Below, piece after piece: positions 13,001 to 24,695 of a DNA stretch of 64,000 bases. Every line of letters starts with the position of its first letter. Positions within the stretch are counted from its first letter, which is position 1. The DNA lies in assembly GCA_037367355.1 (NCBI GenBank), contig CM074700.1, positions 1,178,001 to 1,242,000 of the forward strand, in the 5' to 3' direction. This DNA is from Neoscytalidium dimidiatum (lineage: Eukaryota > Ascomycota > Dothideomycetes > Botryosphaeriales > Botryosphaeriaceae). The position numbers and the translations under genes are program-made. The notes below the pieces were generated by a model. That model was given only the letters and a program-made list of their open reading frames with translations, was not told where the DNA came from and made no database searches.

Positions 13001-13803
13001 CAGAGTAGCCAAAGAGGAAGGAGGGAAAGTGACAAAGAGAAATACCATGATGTTATCATCCTTGAATCCATTTGTGAAGGCACCCAGTACAGTGTCCTCA
13101 TGCTGTTTTTCGATTATGCCGGGGGTGGTAGCAAATATGCGGAAAGCGCTCTCGCGCTGGCCGTGCTCTGCAGACTGGCTAGCCTTGAACAAGGCACCCA
13201 GTAGCTCCGGCCACGGTTCACCTATGACATAACCTCCGTTAATAGTAGGTTCGGCAATGAAAAAGCCCATAGTGGGAGCTGTACCCTCCTCTGTGTACTG
13301 GCGAGCAATCTCAGCAACGGCATCGCCGACCTTGTTCCTGACTTGAGTGTTCTGCTCGCCCTCAAGACTCTGAAGCAGCTTCTCCCGGATTGCATTCCTC
13401 TGGGGTTGAGGGAGCGTCAGGAAAAGCTCTTTGGTCTGATCTGTAGCGGGGTCCTTGCGACTCCTCGTTGCTATGCGGCGGAACAGCACAGAGGCGAAAG
13501 AGCGCGTCTGGCGGACGGGTAATCAGCGGATGCGGAGATCTATACGTTGGCACACTTACAGATGGGTCCTCTGCAAGATGAATTTGTTCAGAGAGCCCCA
13601 TCAACAGCACGTCTGGCCGCCCTACTACCCATTCCGTATTCAGAGTCTCCTCGGCTTGGGTCTGCGGTACGTTGGATCAGCGAGGCTCGAGGAGAAGCAG
13701 AGCGAGGCTAACTGACGCGTTGCACATTATCCGAGCTCTGCAGACCAGCGAGAAGCTGGGCCAGGGCGGAATGGATTTCTGGAGGCAAAACGCTGCCAGA
13801 CAT
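10075..13803 (-). CDS. pse1: Importin beta-3 / karyopherin Pse1 (Kap121)
   Basis: Nuclear import receptor of the importin-beta superfamily (yeast Pse1/Kap121, human importin-5), carrying cargo through nuclear pores with Ran. Six exons: 13803-13717, 13661-13560, 13507-13046, 12884-12453, 12403-10338 and 10282-10075. They give about 1,118 residues, close to yeast Pse1. Tandem HEAT-type helical repeats run throughout, for example WRDRHAALMAISAISEGC, HPRVRWAGCNALGQMSTD and EPRVQAHAAAALVNFCEEAE. An acidic loop (LLDDDDQVAQVEQEDGWELV) in the middle is typical of this family. Intron 3 (12885-13045, 161 nt) is longer than the others. The start MSGSVLPPEIHSALAQLLAG matches the expected first helix. Confidence 0.95.
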
Positions 13804-15209
13804 TGTCGGGACTCGGACGCCTCAGGCAGCGGCGGCGGGATTCGGGAGAGAAGTTTGGCTTGCGCAGGGCGCGCAAAGAAGGTGAACTCCAGTGACTGCC
13901 GGGGTTGAAGGGCGTGTGGATGCAGCAGCTCGCCGGGGCCGTAGGAGTGAGGTGGGACGGGGAGATTTGGCGTGGGCCTGGCGTCGAGCAGGCAGGCGTG
14001 GTGGGTGTTGTCGCAACGGAAGGGAGGGCTTTTTTGGTGGGGCGGATTTTCTAAACGCGCGACCAGGGTGCGCTCGACGGGACGAGGGACCTTGGAGGTA
14101 CACGCCTGGCGCAGAGCTGAGCTGGCCGCACAACAACAGCCATTCGCAGTCCGCCTCTGCCTCCCGTCTGCCAATCCTGCATGATCACGTGCTCTAGATG
14201 ACTGAGCCTGCTAGTCGCTTAGCTCATCCCTCTGCGTGTTTAGAGTGCCGCAACACGTCCAGCGCGCGTTGTGCAGACTCATGCATCGCCCAAAACGCGC
14301 CCATGTGACTCACCGCCGCGTCTGGACGGGAGCAGGGCGCGAGAGAACATCTGTTGCCCTCGTGGAGCTGTTTCAGAGTAGATCAATCCATCGCCACTTC
14401 CTGCCCCTTCCTCTGCCGTGCCTGAGGCAATTGAACGATGCCAACCCTTTCTTTTCCGTCTGCCTCATCGTCCACGACATGGCTGCCCCGTCCCACCAGC
14501 CCATCCCACAGCCACGCTCCTAAGTAGCACGGGAATTGACGGACTCGCCCAATTTCTGAGCTCCATAGCAACCGTCCTACACTGCAACAGCTTGCCCAAG
14601 CATAGCTAGAGTCCCCGCGAGCTTACTCTTCTCTACCCTGCTGCGAACATTCCTCTCTGCCGAGACGCCGTGATTCATTGCGCTAACCCTTCGGCTTCCA
14701 GCCAATCAAACGGAGCTCAGCATCCGCTCCTACTCGTCTCCCCTTTTCCGCGTCAAGCTGCGCTGCTGTCCAGCTTTCTAAAAGTGGCTGGTGATACTGT
14801 ATATGCTAATGGTCAAGGCTATAGTGTTTTGATACACACTCGCATGAAGCACATATACAGACTGCACTAGGCCAACCCAGTCAGAGATGCCTCACTGGGA
14901 TTTCGCCTGTATCGAGAGCATGGATTGCCGTAAGGCAGAGAGATTACATAGTATTCCGATCGTGCACGCCACAAACCCACTAAACCCGACTCACCACCGC
15001 CCAGCCAACCGACATCCAATAAGACCTACGCTACAAATACCGTTCAACACGCTATAAGATATGTATCGATAATCCGAAGCGACCGACTAGTCTATGAAAG
15101 GTGTTTCCACCATGGTATCGCCACTGAAAAGAGGAACTCATGGCAGTCCGAGCACTGCGCATACTTATGAAGGATTGAGAAATTATGCATCCACGCATCG
15201 TTGTCTTCA
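13804..15209. other. Intergenic region upstream of pse1
   Basis: The segment carries the pse1 promoter and the 3' flank of the CBS-PB1 gene. Open frames on both strands are short, Arg/Pro-rich and unrecognised. I see no tRNA-like B box and no repeat. Confidence 0.55.
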
Positions 15210-17368
15210 CTACCGGCTGGTAGCGCGTCCAAGAGCGAACACTCCAACAATGACCACCGCCAAGGTAACAATGGCGCCAGGAAGGAGAAGCTCGTTCGGG
15301 ACGCCCTGAATGATCTGCTCCGGCGCAGCTGACGCATGCTTTCTCCGCCTACGCCTCTCCACTTCCTCGTCGCTGTCCTCATCGTCAACGTACTTCTTTC
15401 GCTCCCGCAAGCTCGATTCGGGAGGAGAAGAAGTAGCCGGCGCCCCCTGAGGGGCCATAGTGCTGGGGAGAGGCGGGTGATCCGGATGGTGCACAAAGAG
15501 ATCAACCTTCTCTGTATGGTGCATATGAGCAAGGCTGACCGCCTCGAGAAGGTCGTGATTAGTGGTGATGGACACGCTATCGCCCTCATTATCCAGATAG
15601 CTGAGGGCAAAGCCAGAGTTACTGAGGTGACCATCCTCAATGGTAGGAGCACCACCAACGGCATCTATTTCAGCACCGAGCTTGTCGATAACTTGAGCAA
15701 TGAACTCGCCGAGACCGGCAGACGGCGTTGCCTGGAAGCGATGGGTCCGGCCACTAGGCGCCTTGAACTTAAAGGCAAAGGGCGTATCCTCAATGGGCAA
15801 AGCTGGCGATGCAGCCACAGCAGAATGCTCTGGCGTCTCCATGCCCACGTGTGAGGCGGAATCATTGGGCATTACACTCTCTCCGCGATCCAAGTGGATA
15901 CCGTGACGCTCTAGGCCAGGAGACATCACGTGTGATCGTGAGATTTCCGTGCGGGGGTGGTGGCTGCCGCCCTCACCAGAGACCATGGACTCCGACTCGT
16001 GGTCTAGAGAGAGCCAGAATTTGTTCCAGGCTGGGCCCTCGTTGTCCCCACTCTGCATAGTGTTGATCTAAACAACGTTAGCCTCCGCGCATCTTATTTC
16101 AACCTTCGTCACAATTGGCATACCTGGTCCAGAGTGGCATACGTTAACTTCAGCACATCTACCATGCCGACGATTTCGCCGGCCTCACTCATCACGGGCA
16201 GGTTCAGGTAGTGTCCATCTGGTCTTCTCTCAGTACTCATTAAGAAAACAAAATTGTCGTCAGTACACTTACCGTGCATCTTACGCAGAGCAGCCTGGAT
16301 GCTCATATCTATAGGAGCGAAGTCGGGGTGGGGCGTCATAACACGGACCACACTACATGTACCTGGGTCGAGACCAGCAGCTATGACACGGAGCACCACA
16401 TCCTTGCTGGTGAAAATACCAGTGATGGAGCCTTGGTCTTGCACAAGAACCGCAGTCGTGTGATTTTCCTTCATCAACTGAGCAGCCTCCTTGACCGACG
16501 TGCGGACGGAAACAGTGGTGGGCGGAAGACCGGTCAGGACGGATTCCAGCGTGGGTCCAGACATCTTCGCTCTGATAGCCTCCACGTACTGGATGACCTG
16601 TTGCGGTTGACTTGAGCCTAGTTCCGCCTGAACGCCTTCAAGAGCGTCGTAGAGTTTCCGAGAAGAACTGTACGCGCGCTCGAGCTTTTCCATCGCATCG
16701 TAGAAGCACTTCGTGATATCCAAGATACCAGCAATATCGTGATTCTCGTCCATGACTGGCAGATGGCGGAAACCCTTCCTAACCATGAGGTCCAAAGCAT
16801 CCGTGGCGCTGGTATCGGTCTTTGCGCACAGCGGGTTCTTGGTCATGATTTCCGCAATAGTGATGTCCCTAGCCTTGATGCCAGCGCCCACAACCCTGAA
16901 CGCCAAGTCTTTCGCGGTGAAGATACCGGCGATGCGCTCATCGTCGTCGGTGACCAGAACGCAGTCTTCGCGCTTCGCGGCCATGAGCTGGGCAGCCTCG
17001 GCAACGGTCGTGTGGGGTTTTATCTGGAGCGCAGAGCTGGGCTTCAGAGCAAGCACGGTTCCAGGCGGCGCCTTGCGCGCCCGCTGTACGCGGCTGGTCG
17101 GGGCTCTCTTCTTGTTCAGGTCATTCTCGATTTTCTTGCGAATGGCCTGGCGCATCGTCAGCGACCACTACTGCAGCCAGCGACTGCACTGCTGTGAGCG
17201 TACCTCATCACGCTTGGACTGCTTCGCGCGGCTGGCACTGAGAGTCGAACTGCCGCCAACCTCACTGTGGTGGTCGGAGGGACGTGGGATGCCAGAAGGG
17301 CTGTTGTAGGAGGGAATTCCTCCCCTCCCCTTGCTGGGAGTGCCGCGGTAGGTGCCGGTGGTGGACAT
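15210..17368 (-). CDS. CBS and PB1 domain membrane protein (Mug70-like)
   Basis: Protein of 681 residues with four CBS motifs, a PB1 domain and a C-terminal membrane anchor, resembling S. pombe Mug70. Exons: 17368-17204, 17146-16124 and 16067-15210. The CBS motifs form two Bateman pairs at about residues 80-220 and 245-395, for example EDCVLVTDDDERIAGIFTAK and GFRHLPVMDENHDIAGILD; such pairs usually bind adenine nucleotides. The PB1 region (FKFKAPSGRTHRFQATPSAG through SYLDNEGDSVSITTNHDLLE) has the acidic OPCA-like stretch and should mediate protein pairing. The last 25 residues (LLLPGAIVTLAVVIVGVFAL) form one tail-anchor helix after a basic patch. The first intron is set by continuity of KQSKRDE into AIRKKIEN. 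Confidence 0.9.
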
Positions 17369-18003
17369 TTGGACGGATCACCAGGTGCAGAGAGGAATGG
17401 AGCTGCGGTGGTGTGAATGAGGGCCGTGTTGTGGCCCGGCGGTGGGTGGTTGTCCGAGGATGTCCTGACAGGGAGATACCTGGGGCAAGAATTTGGGGCC
17501 GGCAGGAACTAATCTCGACTGCGCTTGCTGTGCTGGCTGGCAGATCCGATGCCCCGCAAGACGGCAGGACAGTAAATTTTTCTGCGCAAAGGCGGAGCCG
17601 AGAGCGGAGCAGGACCAGCGCGACCAGATGTGTTGCAGGGTGCTTGATAGGCGGCGCCTGCGCTGACAACAAATCATAACAGTTCGAGTTTGGGTGACCG
17701 CGTCCCGGGAATCCCTGGCGCTTGGCGGGCGCGCGGGTCACGCGTAGCGCAGGATAGGGAGGATAGGCAGGGTGGCTGAGGCGATATTATGCCTTAGGCA
17801 CCAACTTTCGGGCCTCGGTGATTCATGTTTTTGCGCTCCGTCTTGGCACCCACCAAGCGACAGCACAAACTGAATTGCCGTCGCTTCACATACTCTCTCC
17901 GCGCGACGACATCACCCGAACTTCAGAGCAAATTTCTCGACAGTATGCCGCCGTTCATCCACCTCAAACTATTGTCATATTGACGCGCGCAGGTTCAGCC
18001 AAA
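17369..18003. promoter_or_regulatory. Divergent promoter region, CBS-PB1 gene / rps26
   Basis: A 635-bp spacer between divergent genes that should contain the strong ribosomal-protein promoter driving the right-hand gene. The part just before the ATG has pyrimidine-rich stretches (around 17880-17960). I could not assign individual factor sites. Confidence 0.5.
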
Positions 18004-18589
18004 ATGGTCAAGAAGAGGGCTTCCAAGTACGACCTCACGCCGGCCCGCAAAGCCCCCAAGTCCGCCTGCTAACAATGCCTATAGCGGTCGCAACAAGAAG
18101 GGCCGCGGCCACGTCAAGCCCATCCGCTGCTCCAACTGCTCGCGTTGCACCCCCAAGGATAAGGCGATCAAGAGATTCACCATCCGCAACATGGTCGAGT
18201 CTGCGGCCATCCGTACGTCCACCGCACATACCACACTTATATTCGGCTCCGGTGGAGGGTTTGGAGCAGGAGATTGAGAAGATCCTTGGTGGAATGCGAT
18301 GCTGACATCGCGCTCCAAAATTCAGGTGATATCTCGGATGCCTCTGTCTTCCCTGAGTACACCGTTCCCAAGATGTACCTCAAGCTCCAGTACTGCGTCT
18401 CTTGCGCTATTCACGGCAAGATCGTCCGGTATGTTGAGATTGCTGCACCGCGCTGTGCCGATTGCATTGCTGACGCAGAATAGTGTCCGTTCTCGTGAGG
18501 GTCGTCGCAACCGTGCTCCCCCGCCCCGTATCAGGTACAACAAGGACGGCAAGAAGATCACTCCCCAGCAGACCGCCAAGGCCAACTAG
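18004..18589 (+). CDS. rps26: 40S ribosomal protein eS26
   Basis: Small-subunit ribosomal protein near the mRNA exit channel. Four exons: 18004-18026, 18085-18212, 18326-18428 and 18484-18589, giving 119 residues as expected for eS26. The sequence starts MVKKRAS, continues [19 protein letters not shown] and [20 protein letters not shown], then [20 protein letters not shown] and [13 protein letters not shown], and ends with a basic Pro-rich tail. The CxxC pairs (CSNC and CVSC) are the zinc ligands. Three introns in a gene this small, the first after 23 coding nucleotides, is a common arrangement in fungal ribosomal protein genes. No single open frame shows the gene; it appears only after splicing. 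Confidence 0.97.
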
Positions 18590-18970
18590 ATCGGGAATTT
18601 GAATGGGTGATAAAAGTACGACTTTACCATTCCAAATGGGGCGTCAAGGGTTCTTTGAAAGCTTGGATGAGGCAGGGTTCCCGAGAAAAAAAAACAAGGG
18701 AGGAACGTCATGATATCACGGTGTTCAAGGGCCGGGATGAGAACCTGTAAAATGGGGAATGGCAATCGCAAGCTTGTGCGCTGAGATGCAGCAGGCTTGC
18801 CGCTCATGATCCTTTATGCATGCAATATCTTGATATGACGTGAACCATGATCCTCATCTTCACGTGGTTCTCAAGAATTGCCCGAATGAACCGGGCACCA
18901 CCGTAACTCATCACCAACGCCCCAGCGCCATACGCTATGCTTTTACCGGAGGATGATAAGCGACCCATGC
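18590..18970. other. Convergent 3' intergenic region
   Basis: The 381 bp between the rps26 stop and the stop of the ELYS-like gene presumably hold both 3' UTRs. I see no gene in it. Confidence 0.5.
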
Positions 18971-20219
18971 TCAGTCAAAGTCTGCCATCTTAAATACACC
19001 CTCTGCGGCCCTGGAGCCCAAACCAGCGCTCAATATGTCCTTCACCCCGTCCCATGTAACGTCATTGAAACGTCTACCACTCAATGGCTTGCCGACTTCA
19101 ATCGCGTCCGGGTACCTACCGGTAGCTAGCCTCCTAGCCATGACTGTATCGCGAGAAGCGTGCAGCGACCGGCCCTTCCCTTCCAGCAAAAATTCCGCAA
19201 ACCACTGTTCCTCTTCTTCTGTCAATGGTAAATCAATAAGCTCCTCTGTACGTTCGGCCCGCATCTCGCGATTGTCATGCGACATGGCCTCCTGCACCAA
19301 CATCTCAAGCAGAATCTTGTGATCTTGTGATGGTTGTGTCTTCAAGAAAAAGTATGACTGCGTGACCTCTAGCCTCGTCAAATAGCGGAAGTATGCCTTT
19401 TGCAGCTCCGGATCGGTCAGCGGCGGCCGCACAGTGTTGTAGTATGCCAATGGCAGGTAGTTGCCCTGGTCGGTGGAGTGCTCGAGCAGGACCTTGAGAA
19501 CATCTTCGGGGAAGGTTGGCAGTAGTGATGGGTGGGTGAGGGACTCTAGTGCATTCTTTCGCAGGTCCTGAGGTGTCAGGTTACACGGTATTGATTTCGG
19601 AGTGGGACGGGAGCTGCAAGCCTGGGTACGTACGGTGAATTGCAGGCGGTCCATGTGCCAAAGACCTTCAATGACGACCCAGTATTTGCGCGGGAGGCAA
19701 ACAGCCTTAGCAAAGTCTTCCGCAAGGGTATCACCCTCGCCACTGATGTCCTTAAGGAGATAGAAGAGGAGCGACTGCTTATAATGGTCGGCGATTGGCG
19801 CTGTTACGATGCGCTCGTGAAGCTCGTGGACGTCGGCATTTTTGGATGGTGGATACAGGTAGCTGCCTAAATGGACAGTTATCAGCGCTTGCAACATAGC
19901 GACATGTGAGGTGCCAGTAGTTACTCTTGACATGCAGCTGAGCAAGAAGCTTGTCGAAGAATAGGGTACCACCCAAGGTGCGGCGGTTCGCGCGAATAGC
20001 ATTGACAGCAGAGTGTGGGTAGGTGTCCCCGCTACTCGTATCAAAAGCAAAGACTGCCTCGAAATCGTTGATGTCGAGCATTGCTGGGGTTGAAGGTTCT
20101 TGAGTTGCAACGCAAGTGGTGGTCGGCGCGTTGTGTGGAGTTGAGCTTTCTGCAGCAAGTTGCGAGTCATGTTGAAGCGCGTCGGAGGTGGCTAGAGAAT
20201 CCGCACTCCCCGCAGCCAT
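18971..20219 (-). CDS. ELYS-like nuclear pore complex assembly protein
   Basis: Protein of about 374 residues with the ELYS-like domain (PF13934), found in the nucleoporin ELYS/MEL-28 that links pore assembly to chromatin. Exons: 20219-19925, 19866-19634 and 19567-18971, phases closed. The domain starts near FEAVFAFD (residue about 50) and includes RTLGGTLFFDKLLAQLHVK, the motif YLYPPSKNADVHELHERIV, YWVVIEGLWHMDRLQF, and TDPELQKAYFRYLTRLEVTQ. The start at 20219 (MAAGSADSL) is chosen because it has a good context and follows a purine run. An upstream extension in frame has no ATG I trust. Fungal homologues are short and lack the beta-propeller of animal ELYS. Confidence 0.82.
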
Positions 20220-20872
20220 CTTTTTTCCATCCTCACATGGCCTCAGATGCTTCACCGGACCTGAGCAGGAAATCAAAAATTTCTATCAGTTGACCATAAG
20301 ACCTTTTCTGAAGGCCCTTTCCTTCTCTCTTGTTTTTTCCCCCCTCTTTTTGCCCCTCAAACAAAAACATCGCTGATACAACTTTTTCCGCCGACACATC
20401 TTAGCAAGTATCGCTCCACCATCGATCCAAGCATCTTGAACTAGTACAATTGTGATCTCTAAAAATACTGTGGCAAAATTCTTTGCTGGATATGTTCTAG
20501 CCTAAAATTCTTTTTATCACGAATGATAGCAGCCACTCTACCATTTGAACAGCACCGTATCACAAACCTTCTTCCCATGGATGAACTCAGCCATACCAGC
20601 ACCACCTCGAACGCGAGATCACGGGATACGATGACCCCGGCATTAAACTGTCTCTGTAGATGGCGTCCATTTCCTCTGATATTTTTGCTCAATGTTGGGC
20701 ATGTCCTTGCTTGTGACCATGTGGCGACGCGCTGCATTCCACCGTGTCTGGATCCAAACCCCTGTGTAGATGCCCCTCGAGTAGTCGATTCCCTCTCGTT
20801 TGTTTAGCATCTTTCTTACTCAACGGTCCGTACCTTTATGATATCTGCCTTCAACTCGGCAGCAACCTCGCT
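20220..20872. promoter_or_regulatory. Divergent region, ELYS-like gene / DUF3431 gene
   Basis: A 653-bp spacer between divergent starts. An open frame reaching into it on the plus strand is in frame with the DUF3431 protein, but its extra N-terminus is unlike the membrane-anchor start chosen, so I treat it as 5' UTR. Confidence 0.45.
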
Positions 20873-22475
20873 ATGATCACACATCGCCAGAAGCAGTTTT
20901 GCATCATCGCTTTTGCAGTCGTTTTCCTCCTCCTCGTCACATATAACATCCGACAAGATGTGAGAATGCGCCACCCTCAAGACGAACCTACGTTTTTGGA
21001 CTACTCGCATGATTCTCTGAAACAATTCGTACCAGACACCACAAGCCCTGCATCCAGCACGTCTACAGACTTTTACGATCACCTAAAGGGCAAACTGGCG
21101 GCGCTCATCCAGGCGGGGATATTGGAAACTCCTTCAAGAAATGCAGCCCAGACGCAGGAGGATGCCTCCATGATAGAAGGCCATGTGATGCCTATCGCTA
21201 CTACATTTCCAGGAAACGATCACATATTCGAGCTTCTCAATCTCGATACAAAAACCTCGACTGAACCTTCGGCTACGGAGCCGCCAACGACAGCTTGGCC
21301 TGAGGGGGAATCTTCATCGTCCGCAACATCGACCGTGGAGTCATCCGCCACAGTATCAGTAAGCAAAATGATGCAATAAAGCACCTAATAATGGTTGCTA
21401 ATTTGCATACACGAATAGGCTTCTTACGCTATAATATCGCACCTTACCTACACGACTACTGCCCCGAAACCTCTGGATTTTAGATACAGCCGTGGGCTAG
21501 TGATAGCACGCACCTCCAGGGAGGATATCAACTGGATCGATGAGATCTTTGGGGATGATCCGCTTCTCCAAAAAGCGATATACACAGTAGATAAGCCGGT
21601 CGAGCCTTATGTTTTGCCAGCAAACAAAGGCCATGAGGTCATGGCCTATCTAACTTTCATAATCGATTTTTATGATACTCTACCTGAGGTCAACATTTTC
21701 CTGCACGCACACGATCTGGCTTGGCACAACAACGAGCTCCTCGACATGAGTTCCGCGGCAATGCTGAAGCACCTGAATCTCCGCAAAGTCGTTCGTGACG
21801 GTAAGTTCAAAGTGTTTTAACATAGCGACTTCAACAAGCTAAGAGAAATTAGGGTACGTCAATCTTCGCTGCCACCGGTGGCCAAGCTGTCCGGACCATC
21901 TGTTCCCTCTAGCGAGAAACCAGAGCGACTGGCAAGTCCCGGAGGAAGCAGTTTTTGGCGACGCATGGCAGGAGATTCTGCCGTTCGAATCAGTTCCGGA
22001 AGTAGTGTCGCAGCCGTGCTGTGGCCAGTTCGCCGTCTCGCGCGAACGCATCCGCATGCTGCCGAAAGCACAGTACGAGCACTTCAGGCGGTGGCTCATG
22101 TACACAACGCTGGAGGACCGGCTGTCCGGACGTGTGTGGGAGTACATTTACCAGTATATCTGGCTTGGAGAGCCGCAGTTCTGTCCGAAGGAGCACATCT
22201 GCTATTGCGACCTGTATGGGATTTGCTTCGGAGGTGAGACTGAATACGAGGACTACTACGGGAAGAAGACGCAGATTGACATCCTCAACGGAATGAGCGG
22301 GAAGCAGATCGAGAGTGGCGGCAACGAGACATGGCCTGTCGATTACAAGACGCTACTTGAGCAGGCTAAGCAGGGTCTGGACGACGAGAGGCGCAACGCA
22401 TTCTCGAGAGGAAGTGATCCGTATAATCGGGCGTTGGAGGTTGGCAGGCCGTTTCAGGCGGGTGACGGGTTTTAG
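20873..22475 (+). CDS. DUF3431 family type II membrane protein
   Basis: Protein of 496 residues of unknown function. Exons: 20873-21358, 21419-21800 and 21853-22475. The N-terminus has one membrane segment (QFCIIAFAVVFLLLVTY) after a short basic tail, then a Ser/Thr-rich stalk of about 130 residues, the usual build of a Golgi or secretory-pathway type II protein. The C-terminal half is the DUF3431 domain (PF11913): GLVIARTSREDINWIDE, the conserved IYTVDKPVEPYVLPANKGHE and YLTFIIDFYDTLPEVNIFLH, HAHDLAWHNN, CCGQFAVSRERI and DRLSGRVWEYIYQYIW. Related fungal proteins are thought to be glycosyltransferase-like, which is inference. The start at 20873 is chosen because it places the anchor at the N-terminus. 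Confidence 0.88.
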
Positions 22476-23114
22476 GCGGTCCATTAAAGGCGTTATTTCC
22501 TTTTGGCAGGAGACTGCAGACTGCATGTGGTGTCGGGAAGACTGGTATATTAGCACTGGGGAAGAAAGAGAGGAGATTGGTTGACCCAAGCCCGTGACCC
22601 AATCAAGCTTGTTGTGGGCGGGAGATCGCCAGGCTCGGTGCTCAATGGAGCAGGTGCAAGATGCAAGATGCTAGATGCCTGGACGCGCAGCCGCCATGCG
22701 GGTCTGCCTACTGCCCTGACTCTCTTCACGCAGCCATATGAAAGCTGTCGGCAAGCCCGATCCCCTCGACCTTTCGCACTCGCGCCGCACGTCACGATGC
22801 CTAGCCGATCATCCTCTCATCTATGCGCACGCCGGCCTCGTGGTGTTTCACCTCCGTTTGCGGCTCGTCATTGGCCGCGTACCTGATTAGCAGCCTCGAC
22901 GTCAGGCGTCACGTTGGCTCTCCGTCCAAATGACTGGCGCGCGGATCCCATAGACCGCCTCCTACGACCTACCTGATCCATCCCTAGCATCCTATCTTGC
23001 CGACGGACCCTGCCCAAATCTTGTTACGTACTCCGCTGTCCCGCCAGCAGCCCAGGAACGAGACGGAATCGCGAAGCCCTGCTCGGACGGAGCTCCCCGC
23101 TCATTCAAGCAATA
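22476..23114. other. Intergenic region upstream of the RNase T2 gene
   Basis: This 639-bp spacer lies between two genes in the same orientation. It should hold the RNase T2 promoter. I see no coding signal or repeat. Confidence 0.5.
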
Positions 23115-24554
23115 ATGCCTGTGGCCGTGGTACATAATGCGGTGCGCGCCGCGCTTGACGAAGCTCCGTGGATGCATCAGCAGCTCGGCGACAGCATGGC
23201 CTCCTCGCTCCCCTCGCTCCGCACCGTCTCCAAGCTCGCCCTCGGCGGCGCCCAGGTTCTGCTGGGCTCCGGCGCTGTTGTGCGCGGGGGTGACCCAAAG
23301 ACATGCTCCAATCCCCAACTTTCGTGCCAGAACACCACGGTTGTCCAGGATCTGTGCTGCTTCAACGCCCCCGGCGGCCAGCTCCTGCTCACTCAATTCT
23401 GGGACACCAACCCTGTCACCGGTCCAGTTGACTCATGGACAATCCACGGTCTCTGGTATGTTTTCTCCTACTACCGATAAGCTTTGTGGCTGAAGGACGC
23501 GTCTCTTATGTCTGACTCTTGTGATACAGGCCCGACCACTGCGATGGCACATACGATTCGTCGTGTGATTCATCCAGAGCTTATACGAACATCACCGATA
23601 TTCTCAAGGCCTTCGACGACACCGACACGCTCTCATACATGCAGACGTATTGGAAGGACTACTCAGGAGACGATGAGACATTCTGGGAACATGAGTGGGG
23701 AAAGCACGGCACCTGCATCTCGACGTTAAAGCCGTCTTGCTACGATGACTATGTGCCCACCCAGGAGGTGCCGGACTTTTTCAACAAGGCGGTAGAGGTT
23801 TTCAAGACATTACCGTCCTACGAGGTTTGTTTTTCACGGAAAGGCAGAAGAAGACCCGAGTGCTCATTACCAATTCGTTTAGTGGCTGTCAGCGGCGGGG
23901 ATCACTCCCTCTACCTCGAAGACGTACACCTCGGCGGAAATACAGGCCGCCCTCAAGGCGAAACACGGCCAGGAGGTCACTCTGGGGTGCTCCAGTGGAG
24001 CTTTGAACGAGATCTGGTATCACTACAGCGTCCGTGGCTCCGTCCAAACTGGCGAGTTCGTTGCTGCTGAGCCCGATGGAACGAAATCTACGTGTCCGAG
24101 CACGGGCGTTAAGTATCTGCCAAAGAGTTCTGGCGGAAGCACATCAACCGTCACAGCTACGGCTACCAAGACTACGTCCACTGCCGCTCCCACCGGCACT
24201 GGCTCCTTCTCCGGCAAAGGTAACCTCGTCGTTCTGGTGAACGGCTCACAGAACGGCTGCATCATCAGCGCCGGTACTTGGTATACTACTGGTACCTGTG
24301 CTTCCTTTACGGCCGCTGCTAGCGGCGATGGCTTCACCCTCACGAGCAGCAAAGGTAAATGTGGAATTTCGGATGGCCAGCTCGCTTGCGGCTCGAGTGT
24401 CACGGCTACGGTTTTCACAGCATCAGGCGGCGACTTGGCATACGATGGGAAGACGACTTTTTACGCTGATTCCGTGCCCTCGGGTACAACCCAAGGCACA
24501 GTCTACACAAGTGATCATGATGTGCAAGTCGTCATCACGTGGAAGAATGCATAG
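23115..24554 (+). CDS. Ribonuclease T2 with C-terminal extension domain
   Basis: Secreted or vacuolar acid endoribonuclease that cuts single-stranded RNA through a 2',3'-cyclic phosphate. Exons: 23115-23455, 23530-23824 and 23883-24554, giving 435 residues. Both catalytic segments are intact: CAS I is WTIHGLWPDHCDG, its WP created across intron 1, and CAS II is WEHEWGKHGTC with the active Glu, Lys and His. Cysteines typical of fungal RNase T2 are present. A Thr/Ser-rich linker after residue about 280 leads to a C-terminal domain of about 115 residues (GKGNLVVLVNGSQNGCIISA to VQVVITWKN), as in other fungal members. An in-frame ATG at 23196 (MASSLPSLRTVSKLALGG) looks more like a signal-peptide start, so the first 27 residues may not be translated. 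Confidence 0.93.
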
Positions 24555-24695
24555 AGAGAGCTGTTGCACGATAGAGAAGTAGATGGGGCTATAGAAGGTT
24601 TGCCTAGAAATGAGAAACGCTTAGTTTGATTCGATGACTGCAGATTACGTAGAGCATCGTGACATTGACTTGTTCGTCGCTAGATCGAAGCCGGC

